A stretch of 64,000 nucleotides of DNA from Porphyrobacter sp. CACIAM 03H1 (GTDB taxonomy: Bacteria; Pseudomonadota; Alphaproteobacteria; Sphingomonadales; Sphingomonadaceae). The notes under the pieces are model-generated. The model was not told the origin of the DNA. It saw only the letters and a list, made by a program, of their open reading frames with translations, and searched no databases. A program made the position numbers and the translations under genes. Shown piece by piece: positions 43,736 to 54,857 of the stretch; positions within the stretch are counted from its first letter, which is position 1; every line of letters begins with the position of its first letter. The DNA is taken from assembly GCF_002215495.1 (NCBI RefSeq), contig NZ_CP021378.1, forward strand, positions 518,417 through 582,416. Direction: 5' to 3'.

Positions 43736-44409
43736 CCGCCGTCCCTGATGAGATAGCCCGCGCCGCGCACGGTTTCGATCGGGTCGCTGTCGAACCCGGC
43801 ATTGAGCTTGGAGCGCAAACGGCTGAGATGGGTCTCGACGATGTTGGTCTTGGGGTTGAAGTCGAAATCCCACACCCGTTCGAGCAGCATGGTGCGGGTC
43901 ATGATGCGGCCCGGGTTGCGCATCAGTTCGGCTAGAAGCGTGAACTCGCGGGGCTGGAGCGCAATCTTGCGGCCTGCGCGCGTGACGGTGCGGCGGTGCA
44001 GGTCGAGCACGACGTCGCCCGCCGTCAGCCGCGCAGGCTCCGCTGCCGCTGATGGCCGACGCCCCAGCGCATGGAGCCGGGCCGCCAGCTCGGTAAAGGC
44101 GAAGGGTTTCACCAGATAATCATCCGCCCCGCCTTCGAGCCCTTCGACCCGGTCGGCAATCCCGCTGACGGCGGTGAGCATCAGCACGGGGGTCATGTTT
44201 CCAGCAGCGCGCAGGGCCTTAACCAGCGCAAGGCCATCCAGTCCGGGCAGCATCCGGTCGACCACCATGGCATCGAAGCCGCCATCGGTCGCTTGGAACA
44301 GCCCGTCGCGCCCGTCGCCGCTGGTCACCACCTGATGGCCCAGCTCGGCCAAGCCGCGGGCGATGAACTGGTTGGTATCGGCATCGTCCTCGACGATCAG
44401 GATTCTCAT
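43732..44409 (-). CDS. OmpR-family response regulator of the RND operon
   Basis: 225 residues. The receiver domain has the acidic pair D8-D9, phosphoacceptor D51 and K101-P. The C-terminal winged helix (about 125-222) ends in V-R-G-A-G-Y-L. It resembles CzcR/CopR-type regulators. It starts four bases after the outer-membrane gene and overlaps its kinase, so expression is tied to the pump genes. Confidence 0.92.
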   Translation of the reverse strand: MRILIVEDDADTNQFIARGLAELGHQVVTSGDGRDGLFQATDGGFDAMVVDRMLPGLDGLALVKALRAAGNMTPVLMLTAVSGIADRVEGLEGGADDYLVKPFAFTELAARLHALGRRPSAAAEPARLTAGDVVLDLHRRTVTRAGRKIALQPREFTLLAELMRNPGRIMTRTMLLERVWDFDFNPKTNIVETHLSRLRSKLNAGFDSDPIETVRGAGYLIRDGG

Positions 44410-44413
44410 GCGA

Positions 44414-45793
44414 TCATTCTAACGGCTTGGCACCGCTGCGCCAGCCACCGCCAAGCGCACGGAACAGCGCCACCTGCGCCTGCGCAACCGCGAGTTCGGA
44501 TTGCGCCAGCGAAAGCTCGGCCTGCGCCAGTGTGCGGTCGGCATCGATCCGCAGCAGCGGTGCCGCATCGCCAAGCCGGACGCGCGCCTCGGCGCGGCGG
44601 GCGTAGAGGCGTCCTTCGTCGCGCGCCTCGGTGAGCGCACGGTTCCGGCGCACTTCGCCATCATAGGCCGCAAGCGCCGTCTCGACATCGCGTAGCGCCC
44701 GGAGGACCGCCACATCCCATCCGGCCAGCGCAGCCCGTTCGGTCGCTTCAGTCTGTTTGATCCGTGCGCGGGCCGGGGCCTGATTGGGGAAGGCCCAGCT
44801 CACCAGCGGCGAGCCCGTTGCAACCAGCCCCCCGCTCAGCAGGCCTAGCGCCCCGCCAAGGTTGATGCGGGGGTAGAGATCAGCACGCGCCACGCCGATC
44901 CGTGCGGTGGCGGCCGCAAGGCGGCGTTCGGCTTCGCGGATGTCAGGACGGCGCAGCAGCAGCGCGGTTCCATCGCCGACCGGAGCGGCAGTGCGCAGTT
45001 TCGGCGGCGCTGCGCAAGCGACGGGATTGGTGCGTGCCTCTCCTGCCGGGCGTCCTGCGAGCGTGGCGAGGCGATAGCGCGCATTGGCCTGCGCGGCTTC
45101 CAGCGGTGCGATGGTCGCCTTGGTCGCCGCGACAAGGTTGGCGGCCTGCGAGACTTCCAGCGGGGATACCTCGCCTGCTGCCAGCTGGCTCCGCGTGATG
45201 GTCAGCGCACGCTCCTGAAGTGCGACCTGTTCTCCCACGACGGCAAGGCTGCGGGTTGCGCCGCACAGATCGACATAGGCCAGAACCGTATCGGCGACGA
45301 CCGCGACCTTTACCCCATCGAGCGCAGCGGCCTGTGCTTCCGCATCGGCACGTGCGGCCAGAGCACCCGAACGGAGACGTCCGAACAGGTCCGCATCCCA
45401 GCTTGCGGTCACCGCCAGATCATAGTCGGTGGTCAGCACATTACCCGATGCGCTCGGCTGATTGGCGGGATTGTCGATACCGAGACTGCTCTCGATCGTG
45501 GTCTGAGGCAGCCGGGCGGCTTGCGCCTGACGCAGCGCCGCACGTGCGGCATCGAGACTGGCATAGGCCACCCTGAGATCGGCATTGGCCGCAAGGCTGG
45601 CTTCGACCAAGCGGTCAAGCACAGGATCATCGTAGAGCCGCCACCAATCGTCGGGCACCGGCTCGATCGAGGCAACTGGGAGGCTCGCGAACGGCCCGGC
45701 AGCGAGCGCGGGATCGACCTTGGTAGCCGCAGGTGGGGGCATGGTTGCGCAGGCGGTCACCATCAGCGCCGCGAAGGGGACAAAACTCTTCAT
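44414..45793 (-). CDS. Outer membrane channel lipoprotein, NodT family
   Basis: 459 residues from the ATG at 45793, which overlaps the permease stop; the longer frame upstream lies inside the permease gene. Lipobox L-M-V-T-A-C marks an outer-membrane lipoprotein. Two TolC-like repeats are visible with R-R-P-D-I at the second. It provides the exit channel for the RND pump encoded just upstream. Confidence 0.92.
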   Translation of the reverse strand: MKSFVPFAALMVTACATMPPPAATKVDPALAAGPFASLPVASIEPVPDDWWRLYDDPVLDRLVEASLAANADLRVAYASLDAARAALRQAQAARLPQTTIESSLGIDNPANQPSASGNVLTTDYDLAVTASWDADLFGRLRSGALAARADAEAQAAALDGVKVAVVADTVLAYVDLCGATRSLAVVGEQVALQERALTITRSQLAAGEVSPLEVSQAANLVAATKATIAPLEAAQANARYRLATLAGRPAGEARTNPVACAAPPKLRTAAPVGDGTALLLRRPDIREAERRLAAATARIGVARADLYPRINLGGALGLLSGGLVATGSPLVSWAFPNQAPARARIKQTEATERAALAGWDVAVLRALRDVETALAAYDGEVRRNRALTEARDEGRLYARRAEARVRLGDAAPLLRIDADRTLAQAELSLAQSELAVAQAQVALFRALGGGWRSGAKPLE

Positions 45794-48700
45794 GCCACCG
45801 CCTCCGCCAGTTCGGGCTCGGGTGCCGGGCGTTCCTTGCCGAAGCGGGCATAGAGTGCGGGCATCAGGAACAGGTTGAGCGCGGTCGACGAGATCAGGCC
45901 GCCGAGGATGACGATCGCCATGGGATGCTCGATCTCGTGACCCGGCTTGTCGCCCGCGATCACCAGCGGCACCAGCGCAAGCCCTGCGCACAGTGCGGTC
46001 ATCAGGATCGGCACCAGACGTTCCTGCGCACCGCGAAGGATCAGGGCCGGGCCGAACGCCTCGCCTTCGAACCTCCGCAGATGATCGTAGTGCGAGAGCA
46101 GCATGATCCCGTTGCGCGCCGAAATCCCGATCACGGTGACGAAGCCGACCAGCGATCCCAGCGACAAAACCCCGCCAGTGAGCGCGACCCCGATGACCCC
46201 GCCGACCAGCGCAAAGGGCAGGCTAAGGCCCACCAGCGCCGTGATCCGGGCGGAGCGGAACTCCAGCCAGACGAGCAGCAGGATGCCGAACAGGCAGGCA
46301 AGACCCACCGTCCACAGCCGTTCGCGCGATTCCTTCAGCGCGGCATACTCGCCGAGGATCTCGGGGTGGTAGCCGGTCGCAAAGGGCACCTCGCTCACCG
46401 CCGCCTCGACCCCGCGCGCAACGGCTCCGAGATCGGCATCGCTGGCGATGTTGAGCGTGACATCGAGACGGCGCTGGCCGTCCTCGCGCTTGATCTCGTT
46501 CGGCGCGGGCACAATTACCACATCGGCGACATCGCGCAGGCGGACGGGCGCGCCAACCGGGGTCTGGATCATCAGGTCGGCAAGCGCGTGCTGGTCGCCG
46601 CGAATAGCCGGCTCGCCCCACAAGGCGACATCGAAAGCCTTCTGATCGCGGTAGATCTCGCCCAGCTTCTCGCCTGCCACCAGCGTCTGCGCTTGCCGCC
46701 GCACTTCGCCTGGCGTCAGACCCAGCGTGACCAGATCGGCCGCGCGCGGGCGGATCTGGATCTGCGGCACAAGCACCTGCTGTTCGACCTTAAGGTCGGT
46801 CACACCGGGGATGCTAGCGACCTTGCCGCGCACCCGCTCGGCTGCTGCGCGCAGCTCGTCTTGATCGGGACCGTAAATCCGAACCACCACGGTTGCGCCA
46901 GCGCCCGAGAGCACCTCCTTGATGCGCTCGCGCAGATAGGTGAGCACGTCGCGGTAGAGGCCGGGATAGCCTTCGACCACTTCCTTAATCCGCGCGACGC
47001 TGGCGTCGTAATCGACACCGTCGTCGAGGCTGATCCACAATTCGGTGAAGTTGGGGCCGACCACTTCGTCAGCCGCCTCGGCACGGCCGATATGCGCTCC
47101 GAAATTGCGCACCCCGGGGATCGCGCGCAGCTCCTTCGACGCGCGGATGGTGATGCGATCCATCGCCTCGATGCCGACCCCCGGCTTCTCGACGAAGTGC
47201 ATCAGGAAGTCGGTCTCGCGGAAGTCGGGCAGGAACTGGTCCTTGAAGCCCAGATAGCCCACGCCGGAAAGCAGCAAGCCGCCCGCGATGATGCCCATGG
47301 CAAGCCGTGGGCGATCAATCAGGCGAGGCAGGACGCCGAGGTAGCGCTGCTTGAGCGAGGCGACAAAGCGCGTGTCGCGATGCTCCTTCATCGGCGCATT
47401 GGGGAGCAGCATCAGGCACATCGCAGGCGTCACCACCAGCGCGACCAGCAGCGAGGCGGCAATCGCCAGCACATAGGCAATCGCCAATGGCCGGAAGAAC
47501 GTCCCCGCCACCCCGCCGAGGAAAAAGATCGGCAGGAACACCAGCATCACGATCAGCGAGGCGAAGACCACCGCCGTGCGCACTTCGAGCGAGGCCGAGA
47601 GCACCACGGCAAAGGACGAGCGCGGATTGCCCGCCTCACGGTTCAGGCGGAGACGGCGGGCGATGTTCTCGACATCGATGATTGCATCATCAACCACCTC
47701 GCCGAGCGCAATCACGAGTCCGGCGATCACCATCGTGTTGATCGTCGCCCCGCTCCACAGCAGCACGAGACCGGCCGCCAGCAACGACAGCGGAATCGCC
47801 ACCAGGCTGATGGTCGCCTGCCGCCAGTCGCGGGTAAAGGCGAACAGGACGATCGCCACCAGCAGGCAGCCGATCATCAGCGCACGAGTGAGATTGTCGA
47901 TCGACTTCTCGATGAAGGTTGCCGGGCGGAAGATCGTGGTGTCGATTTTCACGTCCTTGAGGCCGGGCCGTAGCTCTTCGACGGCTGCCTCGACGTCGCG
48001 GGTCAGCTGGAGCGTGTTGCCGGTGGGCTGCTTCTCGACGATCAGCATGATGCCCGGGCCGTCGTCGATGATCGCATTGCCAATGGGGGCTGCAAAGCCA
48101 TCGGTCACCCGCGCGACATCTCCCACCCGCACCGGCGCATCGCCCGCGATCTTGATGACCGTGCGGGAAAGATCCTCGGCGGTCTGGATCGCGCCTGCCT
48201 GCTGAACGGGCAGCCGCTGGTTGGGCGTATCGACAAAGCCGCCGCCGCCGACCAGCACCGCATCTCCGGTTGCCGCGCGCAGCTCGGCCAGCGTAACGCC
48301 CGACGCTTGCAGCCGGTCGGGATCGGCCAGCACCTGCAACTGCCGGTCACGGTAGCCCCAGACGGCGACATTGGCGACGCCCGGCACCGACATCAGCTTG
48401 GGCCGGATCGTCCAGCGAACCAGCTCGGACAGCTGCATCTGATCGAGCTTCTTGGAGGAGATGCCGATCTTCATCGCCCGGCTCGTTGACGACAGCGGCG
48501 GCAGCATCACCGGCGGGCGGGCAGCGGCAGGCAGCCGCGCCTGCACCTGCGCCACGCGCTCCTGCACCAGCTGGCGAGCGCGGATCACATCGGTGCCACG
48601 CTCGAACAGGATCGTCACCGAGGAGAGGCCCAGCACCGACTTCGAGCGCAGAGTTGCCAGATCAGGCACGCCGTTGACCGCTGTCTCGATCGGTACGGTA

Positions 48701-48894
48701 ATGAGGCTTTCGACCTCCTCGGTCGACAGGCCCGGCGCTTCGGTCTGAATCTCGACGATAGGGGGGGCGAACTCAGGGAATACATCAAGCGGAACATCGG
48801 CAGATGCTCGCAGGCCAAGCACCACCAAGAGTGCTGCCATGGCAAGCACCAGCACGCGCTGCTTGAGCGCCGAGCGGACCAGCCAGGCCAGCAT
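45790..48894 (-). CDS. RND efflux permease, CusA/CzcA-related (HME-like)
   Basis: 1034 residues from ATG 48894, overlapping the adaptor stop by ATGA. The fold is that of heavy-metal RND pumps ([10 protein letters not shown] near the N-terminus, [10 protein letters not shown], and V-F-P-E/L-type membrane blocks). The fourth membrane helix reads [15 protein letters not shown]. This matches neither the CzcA D-F-G...D-G-A form nor the CusA A-I-G...D-A-A form, so the substrate is open. Metals or small molecules are possible. Confidence 0.9.
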   Translation of the reverse strand: MLAWLVRSALKQRVLVLAMAALLVVLGLRASADVPLDVFPEFAPPIVEIQTEAPGLSTEEVESLITVPIETAVNGVPDLATLRSKSVLGLSSVTILFERGTDVIRARQLVQERVAQVQARLPAAARPPVMLPPLSSTSRAMKIGISSKKLDQMQLSELVRWTIRPKLMSVPGVANVAVWGYRDRQLQVLADPDRLQASGVTLAELRAATGDAVLVGGGGFVDTPNQRLPVQQAGAIQTAEDLSRTVIKIAGDAPVRVGDVARVTDGFAAPIGNAIIDDGPGIMLIVEKQPTGNTLQLTRDVEAAVEELRPGLKDVKIDTTIFRPATFIEKSIDNLTRALMIGCLLVAIVLFAFTRDWRQATISLVAIPLSLLAAGLVLLWSGATINTMVIAGLVIALGEVVDDAIIDVENIARRLRLNREAGNPRSSFAVVLSASLEVRTAVVFASLIVMLVFLPIFFLGGVAGTFFRPLAIAYVLAIAASLLVALVVTPAMCLMLLPNAPMKEHRDTRFVASLKQRYLGVLPRLIDRPRLAMGIIAGGLLLSGVGYLGFKDQFLPDFRETDFLMHFVEKPGVGIEAMDRITIRASKELRAIPGVRNFGAHIGRAEAADEVVGPNFTELWISLDDGVDYDASVARIKEVVEGYPGLYRDVLTYLRERIKEVLSGAGATVVVRIYGPDQDELRAAAERVRGKVASIPGVTDLKVEQQVLVPQIQIRPRAADLVTLGLTPGEVRRQAQTLVAGEKLGEIYRDQKAFDVALWGEPAIRGDQHALADLMIQTPVGAPVRLRDVADVVIVPAPNEIKREDGQRRLDVTLNIASDADLGAVARGVEAAVSEVPFATGYHPEILGEYAALKESRERLWTVGLACLFGILLLVWLEFRSARITALVGLSLPFALVGGVIGVALTGGVLSLGSLVGFVTVIGISARNGIMLLSHYDHLRRFEGEAFGPALILRGAQERLVPILMTALCAGLALVPLVIAGDKPGHEIEHPMAIVILGGLISSTALNLFLMPALYARFGKERPAPEPELAEAVA

Positions 48895-49883
48895 CAGTGT
48901 GCGACCCCGAACTCGGTGCCGAACAGTTCGGCAGCGCCTGCCGTGACCACCAGCGTGCCGGGACGCAATCCCCGCGACAGGATCGCGCGGCCGCCCTCGG
49001 TTGCGGCAACCTCGATCCGCTGGCGGACATAGGTGTCGGCCTCGGCCTTGGCATAGACCCATTCGCCGCCATAGATGTCGCGCAGGATCGCGGAGGTCGG
49101 CACCGACAACCCTTCGCTCCGCCCACCAGCAAGCGGGAGCGCGACGCTGACGCGTTGGCCGACACGATAGGCCCGGTCACGATTGTCGAGCGCGAAATAG
49201 AGATCGACGGTGCCCGCGACTGCGTTCGCCGATGGCGGCGCATCGACGGGCCGCGCCGATCGTTCCGCGCCGTCCTGTCCCAGCGGCGAGATCAGCGCCG
49301 ACTGGCCTTGCTGCACCCCGGCAAGATCGCTCCCGAACACCGGCACCCGCACCCAGACGTAGCGCTGGTTGCCAAGGCTTGCGACCGATGGCCCGAGCAG
49401 GCGGCGCTGGGCCGCAGCCGCATCGGCAGCAGCCTTGGCCGCACCAAGCGCCGCCTTCGCCTCATCACGCGCGCGAATGCTGCCCGCTTCCTCATCAACC
49501 AGAGCCGAGGCACGGTCGTAGGCGACGCGCGCCAATGCCAGCTGGGCGCTTGCACGCGCAAGTTCGCCATCGGCGGCGACCTGTTGGGCAGCGAGCTGTT
49601 GCAGATTGCTGGCGGAATTGATCGGCGCGCCGCCGACGCCCGCCGGGATGACGATCTCGCCGCTCGTCATGCGCATAGCCGATGCGGTGCCCGCCCCGAC
49701 CCGCTCGGTCACAATCCCGAGCCGCTTCTGGGCTTCCGGCGTAAGCTTCAGGCGGACGAGCTCGGTCTCGTGGGCGATCGCCTCGCTGTGGACCGGGGCC
49801 TTGGCAGGCGCAGCCGGTTCGCCTCCGCACGCGGTCAGGAGGATGGCAGGGGCGAAAGCGACAAGGGTGAAGCGGTTTGGCAT
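48894..49883 (-). CDS. RND efflux adaptor lipoprotein
   Basis: 329 residues from ATG 49883 with lipobox I-L-L-T-A-C; earlier in-frame starts give no signal peptide advantage. A very short lipoyl/coiled-coil part (about 90-150) and a beta-barrel part follow. It lacks the N-terminal metal-binding domain and the His/Met clusters of CusB. It is the first gene of a five-gene unit with the permease, channel, response regulator and kinase, all on the minus strand with 4-base overlaps or gaps. Confidence 0.85.
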   Translation of the reverse strand: MPNRFTLVAFAPAILLTACGGEPAAPAKAPVHSEAIAHETELVRLKLTPEAQKRLGIVTERVGAGTASAMRMTSGEIVIPAGVGGAPINSASNLQQLAAQQVAADGELARASAQLALARVAYDRASALVDEEAGSIRARDEAKAALGAAKAAADAAAAQRRLLGPSVASLGNQRYVWVRVPVFGSDLAGVQQGQSALISPLGQDGAERSARPVDAPPSANAVAGTVDLYFALDNRDRAYRVGQRVSVALPLAGGRSEGLSVPTSAILRDIYGGEWVYAKAEADTYVRQRIEVAATEGGRAILSRGLRPGTLVVTAGAAELFGTEFGVAH

Positions 49884-50380
49884 TCCCGCCGCATAGAGCG
49901 CGTGCATTGGGGCAATGTTGGCAAGGCTATACAATAGCCCAATGTTGCGGCTGCGCGGCAAGTGTAACCCGATGCAAAAGTGACATCGGGGTGGTTGCTA
50001 GTAGGCCGCTGACATCTAGTGGGCGCTCCACACGCTCCTAGACAGGGTCGCGTCCGCTCCTGACAAATGCGGTCACTCGGTATGACATTCAGGAATGACT
50101 GCTAAGTCCCAAACCCGGCCGGAGGGCTTTTCGGTGATCAGTTTCCATGTGGGCCGAAACGCTTGGCCGAGATTGAGGCGCCAACAGCTTCCGCAACTCA
50201 TGCGTCGCCTGAGCGTCAATCGGACCGCCAAAGGAACCGGGCCGATCTGCATCTCCCGAGCGGGTTTTCAGTAGGTTACTCGCATGATCATTGAGCGTAA
50301 GTGCAGGTCGAGTTGCACTTACATTTCACTTACGGGCATTGTGACCGAAATTGTGCGTCGCAGTATGTCATTGAAAATTA
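49884..50380. other. Intergenic region with dyads beside the tRNA
   Basis: Almost 500 bases without a supported gene. A minus-strand frame of about 65 codons (roughly 50089-50285) is open but lacks a start codon with a ribosome site and resembles no family I know. Perfect 9-base inverted repeats GTAAGTGCA (50297-50305) and TGCACTTAC (50314-50322), plus a partial third CACTTACGG (50328-50336), lie about 45-85 bases beyond the tRNA 3' end. The pump operon promoter should lie at the left side, above 49883. Confidence 0.45.
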
Positions 50381-50457
<77 letters not shown>

Positions 50458-50607
50458 ATGGCCGCGCGCACTTTCGTGTGCGGCGCGGCGCTTAGCAAGA
50501 GGCGGGGCGCGATGCCAGACAATTGTGGCATGCCCGCGCGGCGCGGCGGATCCCCGGCGAGGGCGGATTTAACCATTCGGAAAGGACGTCTGCCTAGGCT
50601 CGCCCCC

Positions 50608-50994
50608 ATGGCCACGCTCCCGCCCGAGCCGATTCTTCCCGACGCCGGTGTGGCGGCCGATTCCTCCGCCGCGCCCGAGGTGCTGGCCGAGGCGCTGGTC
50701 GCGCTCCACGGACAGGCCGCGGCACTGGCAATGCTCGCGAGGCTCGCGCCCGAGCCGGTCGAGATCGGCGGCGAGCTCGGCGCGGTGATCGCCCGTGCCC
50801 ATCCGTGGCAGCGCGCCCTGGTCGCCCGCACCATCACCGATTGCGCGGTGATGCTCGAGACCGGACTGGCCGCGCTCGCCACGCTCACCCGCCGCGGACA
50901 GGACACCGCCGCGCCGGCGCTGGTGCTGTGGCGCGAGTTCCACGCCGCCCGCGAGGCGATGGTGCGGGTGCTCGAGACGCGCGAACCCGCCTGA
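50608..50994 (+). CDS. Hypothetical Ala-rich helical protein
   Basis: 128 residues from the ATG at 50608; the upstream frame reads through the tRNA and is not used. The protein is almost entirely predicted helix with many Ala and Leu residues, no signal peptide and no membrane segment. It lies about 50 bases before mmcB on the same strand. I recognise no family. Confidence 0.55.
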   Translation: MATLPPEPILPDAGVAADSSAAPEVLAEALVALHGQAAALAMLARLAPEPVEIGGELGAVIARAHPWQRALVARTITDCAVMLETGLAALATLTRRGQDTAAPALVLWREFHAAREAMVRVLETREPA

Positions 50995-51046
50995 GGGAGC
51001 GCCGCGCAGGCTTGACTGCGTTCCACTTTCGTTCCAACGCCGGAGC

Positions 51047-51550
51047 ATGTCCGGTGCCTCGCCCCCTCCCGCCGATTCGCTTGCATCCCCGGCGCTGGCC
51101 GCGAGCGACGTGGCGCGCGGGATCGGCCGGCTCTTTGCCCGCAACGACATCTGGTGCCTTTCGGAGGTGCCCCTGAAGAACGGTCGGCGTGCCGATCTGA
51201 TGGGGATCGACGCCAAGGGCCTCGTCGTGATTGTCGAGATCAAGGTCGCCCGCGCGGATCTGCTGGGCGATGCCAAGTGGCCGGACTATCTCGATTTCTG
51301 CGACCGCTTTTACTGGGGCCTGCCCCCCGCACTCGATCGTGCGCCGCTCGAGAGCGAGGCCTACCGGCCCGAAACCTGCGGGGTGATCGTGGCGGACGGT
51401 TACGATGCCGAGATCCTGCGCCCCGCCGCTTTTGCGCCCCTCGCGGCGGCCCGGCGCAAGACGCTGGTCGAGCAGCTCGCGCGTATGGCGATGCGCCGGC
51501 ACATGGCGCTGATCGATCCGCTGGCGACGGCATTGGACGCAGCCCACTGA
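51047..51550 (+). CDS. mmcB: MmcB-family DNA repair protein
   Basis: 167 residues. The nuclease-like PD-(D/E)xK core is visible: E40-V-P-L-K-N-G-R-R-A-D50 and V-E64-I-K66 in a beta-hairpin followed by a helix with D-A-K-W-P-D-Y. In Caulobacter mmcB is an SOS-linked gene needed for resistance to mitomycin C; the enzyme activity is inferred. It stands alone between a hypothetical gene and a hydroxylase gene. Confidence 0.88.
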   Translation: MSGASPPPADSLASPALAASDVARGIGRLFARNDIWCLSEVPLKNGRRADLMGIDAKGLVVIVEIKVARADLLGDAKWPDYLDFCDRFYWGLPPALDRAPLESEAYRPETCGVIVADGYDAEILRPAAFAPLAAARRKTLVEQLARMAMRRHMALIDPLATALDAAH

Positions 51551-51597
51551 GATAGGCCTGTCGCGCCCGGCGGAATTGCGGCATAGCTGGCCGCGCG

Positions 51598-52371
51598 ATG
51601 CTCCCCGCCGATACCCCCGTTCCGATTGCGCTGCTGGTCGTCAGCCTTGCCGTCACCGCCATCGTCGCACTGCGCTATCTGCTGACCAGCGGGCTGTTCG
51701 CCTTTGCCACCGCGAAGATGCGCCCGGGGCTCTATGCCGGCAAGGGCGCGCAGATCGCGCGCGAGGTGCGCTGGTCGCTGCTCTCCGCGGCGATCTACGG
51801 CGCGCCAGCCGGGATCGTGCTGTGGGGCTGGCGGCATCACGGCTGGACGATGCTCGCCGCCGACTGGAGCGCGCTGCCGCTGTGGTGGCATCCGCTCAGC
51901 GTGCTGATCTACCTCTTTGTGCAGGACACCTGTTTCTACTGGAGCCACCGCTGGATGCACCGGCCGAAATGGTTCCGGATCGCCCATGCCGTCCACCACG
52001 ACAGCCGCCCGCCGACTGCCTGGACGGCGATGAGCTTCCACCCCATTGAGGCGCTGACCGGCGCGGTCGTGATCCCGGTGCTGGTGTTTCTCGTGCCGAT
52101 CCACGTTGCCATGCTCGGCCTCGTGCTGACCATCGCCACGGTGATGGGGGTGACGAACCACATGGGCTGGGAGATGTTCCCTCGCTGGCTCGTTCACTCG
52201 CCGTTGGGCAATTGGCTGATAACCGCCAGCCATCACGAGCGCCATCACGAGGAATACAGATGCAATTTCGGGCTCTATTTCCGGGTCTGGGACCGGCTTT
52301 GCGGCACCGACAGGGGGCTGTCGAAGCGGATCGTGGCCGAGGCCGGGCACGGCCCGCAGGTGCCGGCGTGA
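51598..52371 (+). CDS. Sterol desaturase/fatty acid hydroxylase family membrane protein
   Basis: 257 residues with about four membrane helices and the histidine clusters of di-iron membrane hydroxylases: H-R-W-M-H, H-A-V-H-H-D and, near the C-terminus, S-H-H-E-R-H-H-E-E-Y. The substrate (a sterol, carotenoid or fatty acid) cannot be told. The next gene starts with a GTG overlapping its stop codon. Confidence 0.88.
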   Translation: MLPADTPVPIALLVVSLAVTAIVALRYLLTSGLFAFATAKMRPGLYAGKGAQIAREVRWSLLSAAIYGAPAGIVLWGWRHHGWTMLAADWSALPLWWHPLSVLIYLFVQDTCFYWSHRWMHRPKWFRIAHAVHHDSRPPTAWTAMSFHPIEALTGAVVIPVLVFLVPIHVAMLGLVLTIATVMGVTNHMGWEMFPRWLVHSPLGNWLITASHHERHHEEYRCNFGLYFRVWDRLCGTDRGLSKRIVAEAGHGPQVPA

Positions 52372-52808
52372 GGCGCGCCGCGCTGTTCGTGGTGGCCGCG
52401 ACCGCGACGGCGGCGGCGGCGGTTCCGGCACAGGCGGGCGAGGTCGTGATCACGGTCACCGACCTGAGGTCCACCAAGGGCGTGGTGCGCGCCTGCATGA
52501 CGACGCGCGAGGACATCTTCCCGCGGTGCATAAAGGATGCGGGCGCGCACCGCACCGTGGTGCCCGCCGCCGGCAAGGTCGAGATCCGCTTCACCGGGGT
52601 GAAGCCGGGCAGCTATGCGATCGCCCTGCTCCACGACGAGAACGACAACGGCAAGGCCGACCGCGCGATGGGGATGATGCCCAAGGAGGGCTACGGCTTC
52701 TCGCGCGATGCGCCGGTGAAGATGGCCCCGCCCAAGTTCAAGGACGCGGTGTTCGTCCAGGGCGAAGGCACCAGCCGCGTCACCATCAAGATGAGGTATT
52801 TCCTGTAA
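52368..52808 (+). CDS. DUF2141-family secreted protein
   Basis: 146 residues from a GTG overlapping the previous stop codon (GTGA). A signal peptide (1-23, A-Q-A) precedes a beta-sandwich domain with the family signature A-L-L-H-D-E-N-D-N-G-K and E-G-Y-G-F-S-R-D-A. The function of DUF2141 is not established; members often stand next to lipid or carotenoid hydroxylases as here. Confidence 0.88.
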   Translation: MRRAALFVVAATATAAAAVPAQAGEVVITVTDLRSTKGVVRACMTTREDIFPRCIKDAGAHRTVVPAAGKVEIRFTGVKPGSYAIALLHDENDNGKADRAMGMMPKEGYGFSRDAPVKMAPPKFKDAVFVQGEGTSRVTIKMRYFL

Positions 52809-52943
52809 GCCACGTCCGGTGGCGCGGACCGCCCCCCCTGCATCGCGCACCGGCGCGATCGCAAGCAAAGACTCCCCTTCCGTTTAACGTGATGTTTACC
52901 ACGCCGCGCCAGAACGGGCCGACACAGGTTCACCAAGGGGCGT

Positions 52944-54716
52944 ATGACAGCCATGGACACTCTGCGCGGCGCCTTCGGTTCCGACTCGGCATCGGATCGG
53001 AGCTGGGACGCAATCGAGGAGGACGAGAGCGCCGAACCGGCGCCCCGTCAGCTGCCGCCCGAGGCGATCGGCCAGGACGAGCGCCGCATGCAGGTGCGCG
53101 CCTACAACCACTGGGCGAGCCTGCTCGGCGAACGAATGTTCCCGAGCATCGAGGACCTCGACCCCGCCAATCTCCCCGATTTCGGCCCGCACTCGGTGCT
53201 GCTCGATTTCTCCTACGGGATCGAGAATCCCGGGGTGCGATACCTCGGCGAGAAGCTGGCGGCGGAATGCGGCACGCAGGGGGTCATCACCCGTCTGTCG
53301 GACGTTCCGCCGCGCTCGCTGCTCAGCCGCATCACCGACCACTACATGCAAATCCTCGCCAACCAGGCGCCGATCGGGTTCGAGGCGGAATTCGTCAATC
53401 ACGCCGGGATCGCGATCCTCTATCGCGGGATCCTGCTGCCCTATTCGAGCGACGACGAGACGATCGACTTCATCTACGGGGTGATCAACTGGAAGGAAAT
53501 GGCCGACCAGCTGACCGCCGACGAGCTGCTGCTCGAGATCGACCAGGCGCTCGAACTCGGCAGCGACCTCGAGCTCGAGGAAGACCCGGCCCCGCGTGCG
53601 GCTGAGCCTGTCACCGACTGGGCGGATTCGCCCGCGCACGAGCACGAGGACGAGGCCGCAGCACCCGTGCACGCCTACAACGATTTCGCCGCCGACTTCG
53701 CCGACCTGAAGGCCCTTTCCGCTTTCGGCGGGACCGAGGACGCGTATGATGACGACGCGCTCCCCGATTTCAGCCAGTACAGCCTCGGCGACGACGACGA
53801 GGAATACGACGAGGACGAGGGCGAGGGCGAGAGCGCCGGCTACAACTTCGCCAGCCTTGCCGACTACATCGAGGCCCCTGCCAAGAAGGCGATCGACCTG
53901 ACCGGCCTCGAGCCCATGCCCTTCGCCGAGGAAGAAGACGAGGACGAGGCTGCCGCCCCCGCATACGGCTTCGTGCCCGAACCGGTCGAAGCGCCGATTC
54001 CCGCCCCCGTCGCCGCTCCGGTCGCGGCGCGGGTGCCGGTCTTCGCCGCCGCGGACGATGTCTACGACGAAGACGAGGACGAACCCGTCTTTGCCGACGA
54101 TCTGCCCGAGGATGCCGGTCTCTACGATTGCCTCGCCGCCGCGCGCGAGCTTGCCCGCGCCGCCGACAGCACCGAGGATCGCAGCCGCAGCGCGCTTTAC
54201 GCAGCGGTCAGCCGCGCCTACGACTTCTCGCTCGCCGCCGCTGACGCGCCCGAGGACTATGCCGAACTGATCGCCGAAAGCGGCCTGACCGTGCAGGACC
54301 GCGCGCCCATGACCCCGGTGGTCAAGCTCGTGTTCGGGCACGATTACGACAAGACCCGCCTCACGGAATATGCCGCCGTGCTGACCCACGCGCATCGCCT
54401 CAAGCTGGCCCGCGGGACGCTTGCGGGCTTCCTCGCCGAGACCGAGGGCGGGGTGAAGGCGGTGGTCAAGGCCGAACGCCGCCTGCGCCGCGAGGAACAG
54501 GGCAAGCCGGTCGAGGAGCCCGGTGCCGTGCGCGAGGCGCTCGCCGCCCAGCTGCGCGCGCTCGAGGCGATCACGCTCGAGCATCTCGACGGGGCAGGCC
54601 CCGAATTCGCGCTGGTGCTGATCCGCCGCGACGAGATCGGCTGCGCGGAAATCCTCGCCGAACTGCCGGAAGACATCGCCCAGATCGAACGCGCCGCCCG
54701 CAAGCTCGCCGGTTGA
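52944..54716 (+). CDS. PAS-domain protein with acidic disordered centre
   Basis: 590 residues in three parts. Residues about 45-190 look like the PAS-like domain frequent in alphaproteobacteria (N-H-W, L-L-D-F, R-Y-L-G-E, I-Y-G-V-I-N-W). Residues about 200-360 are extremely acidic and Ala/Pro-rich, predicted disordered. Residues about 375-590 are helical and charged. No output domain, membrane segment or signal peptide is visible. A long frame on the opposite strand is an artefact of codon composition. Role unknown; a scaffold or sensor is possible. Confidence 0.78.
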   Translation: MTAMDTLRGAFGSDSASDRSWDAIEEDESAEPAPRQLPPEAIGQDERRMQVRAYNHWASLLGERMFPSIEDLDPANLPDFGPHSVLLDFSYGIENPGVRYLGEKLAAECGTQGVITRLSDVPPRSLLSRITDHYMQILANQAPIGFEAEFVNHAGIAILYRGILLPYSSDDETIDFIYGVINWKEMADQLTADELLLEIDQALELGSDLELEEDPAPRAAEPVTDWADSPAHEHEDEAAAPVHAYNDFAADFADLKALSAFGGTEDAYDDDALPDFSQYSLGDDDEEYDEDEGEGESAGYNFASLADYIEAPAKKAIDLTGLEPMPFAEEEDEDEAAAPAYGFVPEPVEAPIPAPVAAPVAARVPVFAAADDVYDEDEDEPVFADDLPEDAGLYDCLAAARELARAADSTEDRSRSALYAAVSRAYDFSLAAADAPEDYAELIAESGLTVQDRAPMTPVVKLVFGHDYDKTRLTEYAAVLTHAHRLKLARGTLAGFLAETEGGVKAVVKAERRLRREEQGKPVEEPGAVREALAAQLRALEAITLEHLDGAGPEFALVLIRRDEIGCAEILAELPEDIAQIERAARKLAG

Positions 54717-54857
54717 GGCAGCCGCCGCTCTCACCCTCTCCGCCCGGACATCAACACCCGAGGCACGCTTGATGCCCGGGCGGGGACACGCCGCTTGTGT
54801 GACAGGGGCCGCGCCTTCAGTTTGCGTTCAGGCGCAACTCCGGTAGTGTCACCGCCA

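Noticed and set aside
45733..47973. 746-codon plus-strand frame opposite the RND permease
   Set aside because: Shadow of the permease gene; Gln/His/Arg-rich composition without any domain.
50089..50285. Possible integrase tail or small gene beside the tRNA
   Set aside because: The 65-codon frame lacks the catalytic R-H-R-Y pattern of tyrosine recombinases and has no start.
52896..54734. 612-codon minus-strand frame opposite the PAS-like gene
   Set aside because: GC-rich codon-position shadow; the plus strand has a plausible start, PAS-like domain and typical codon bias.
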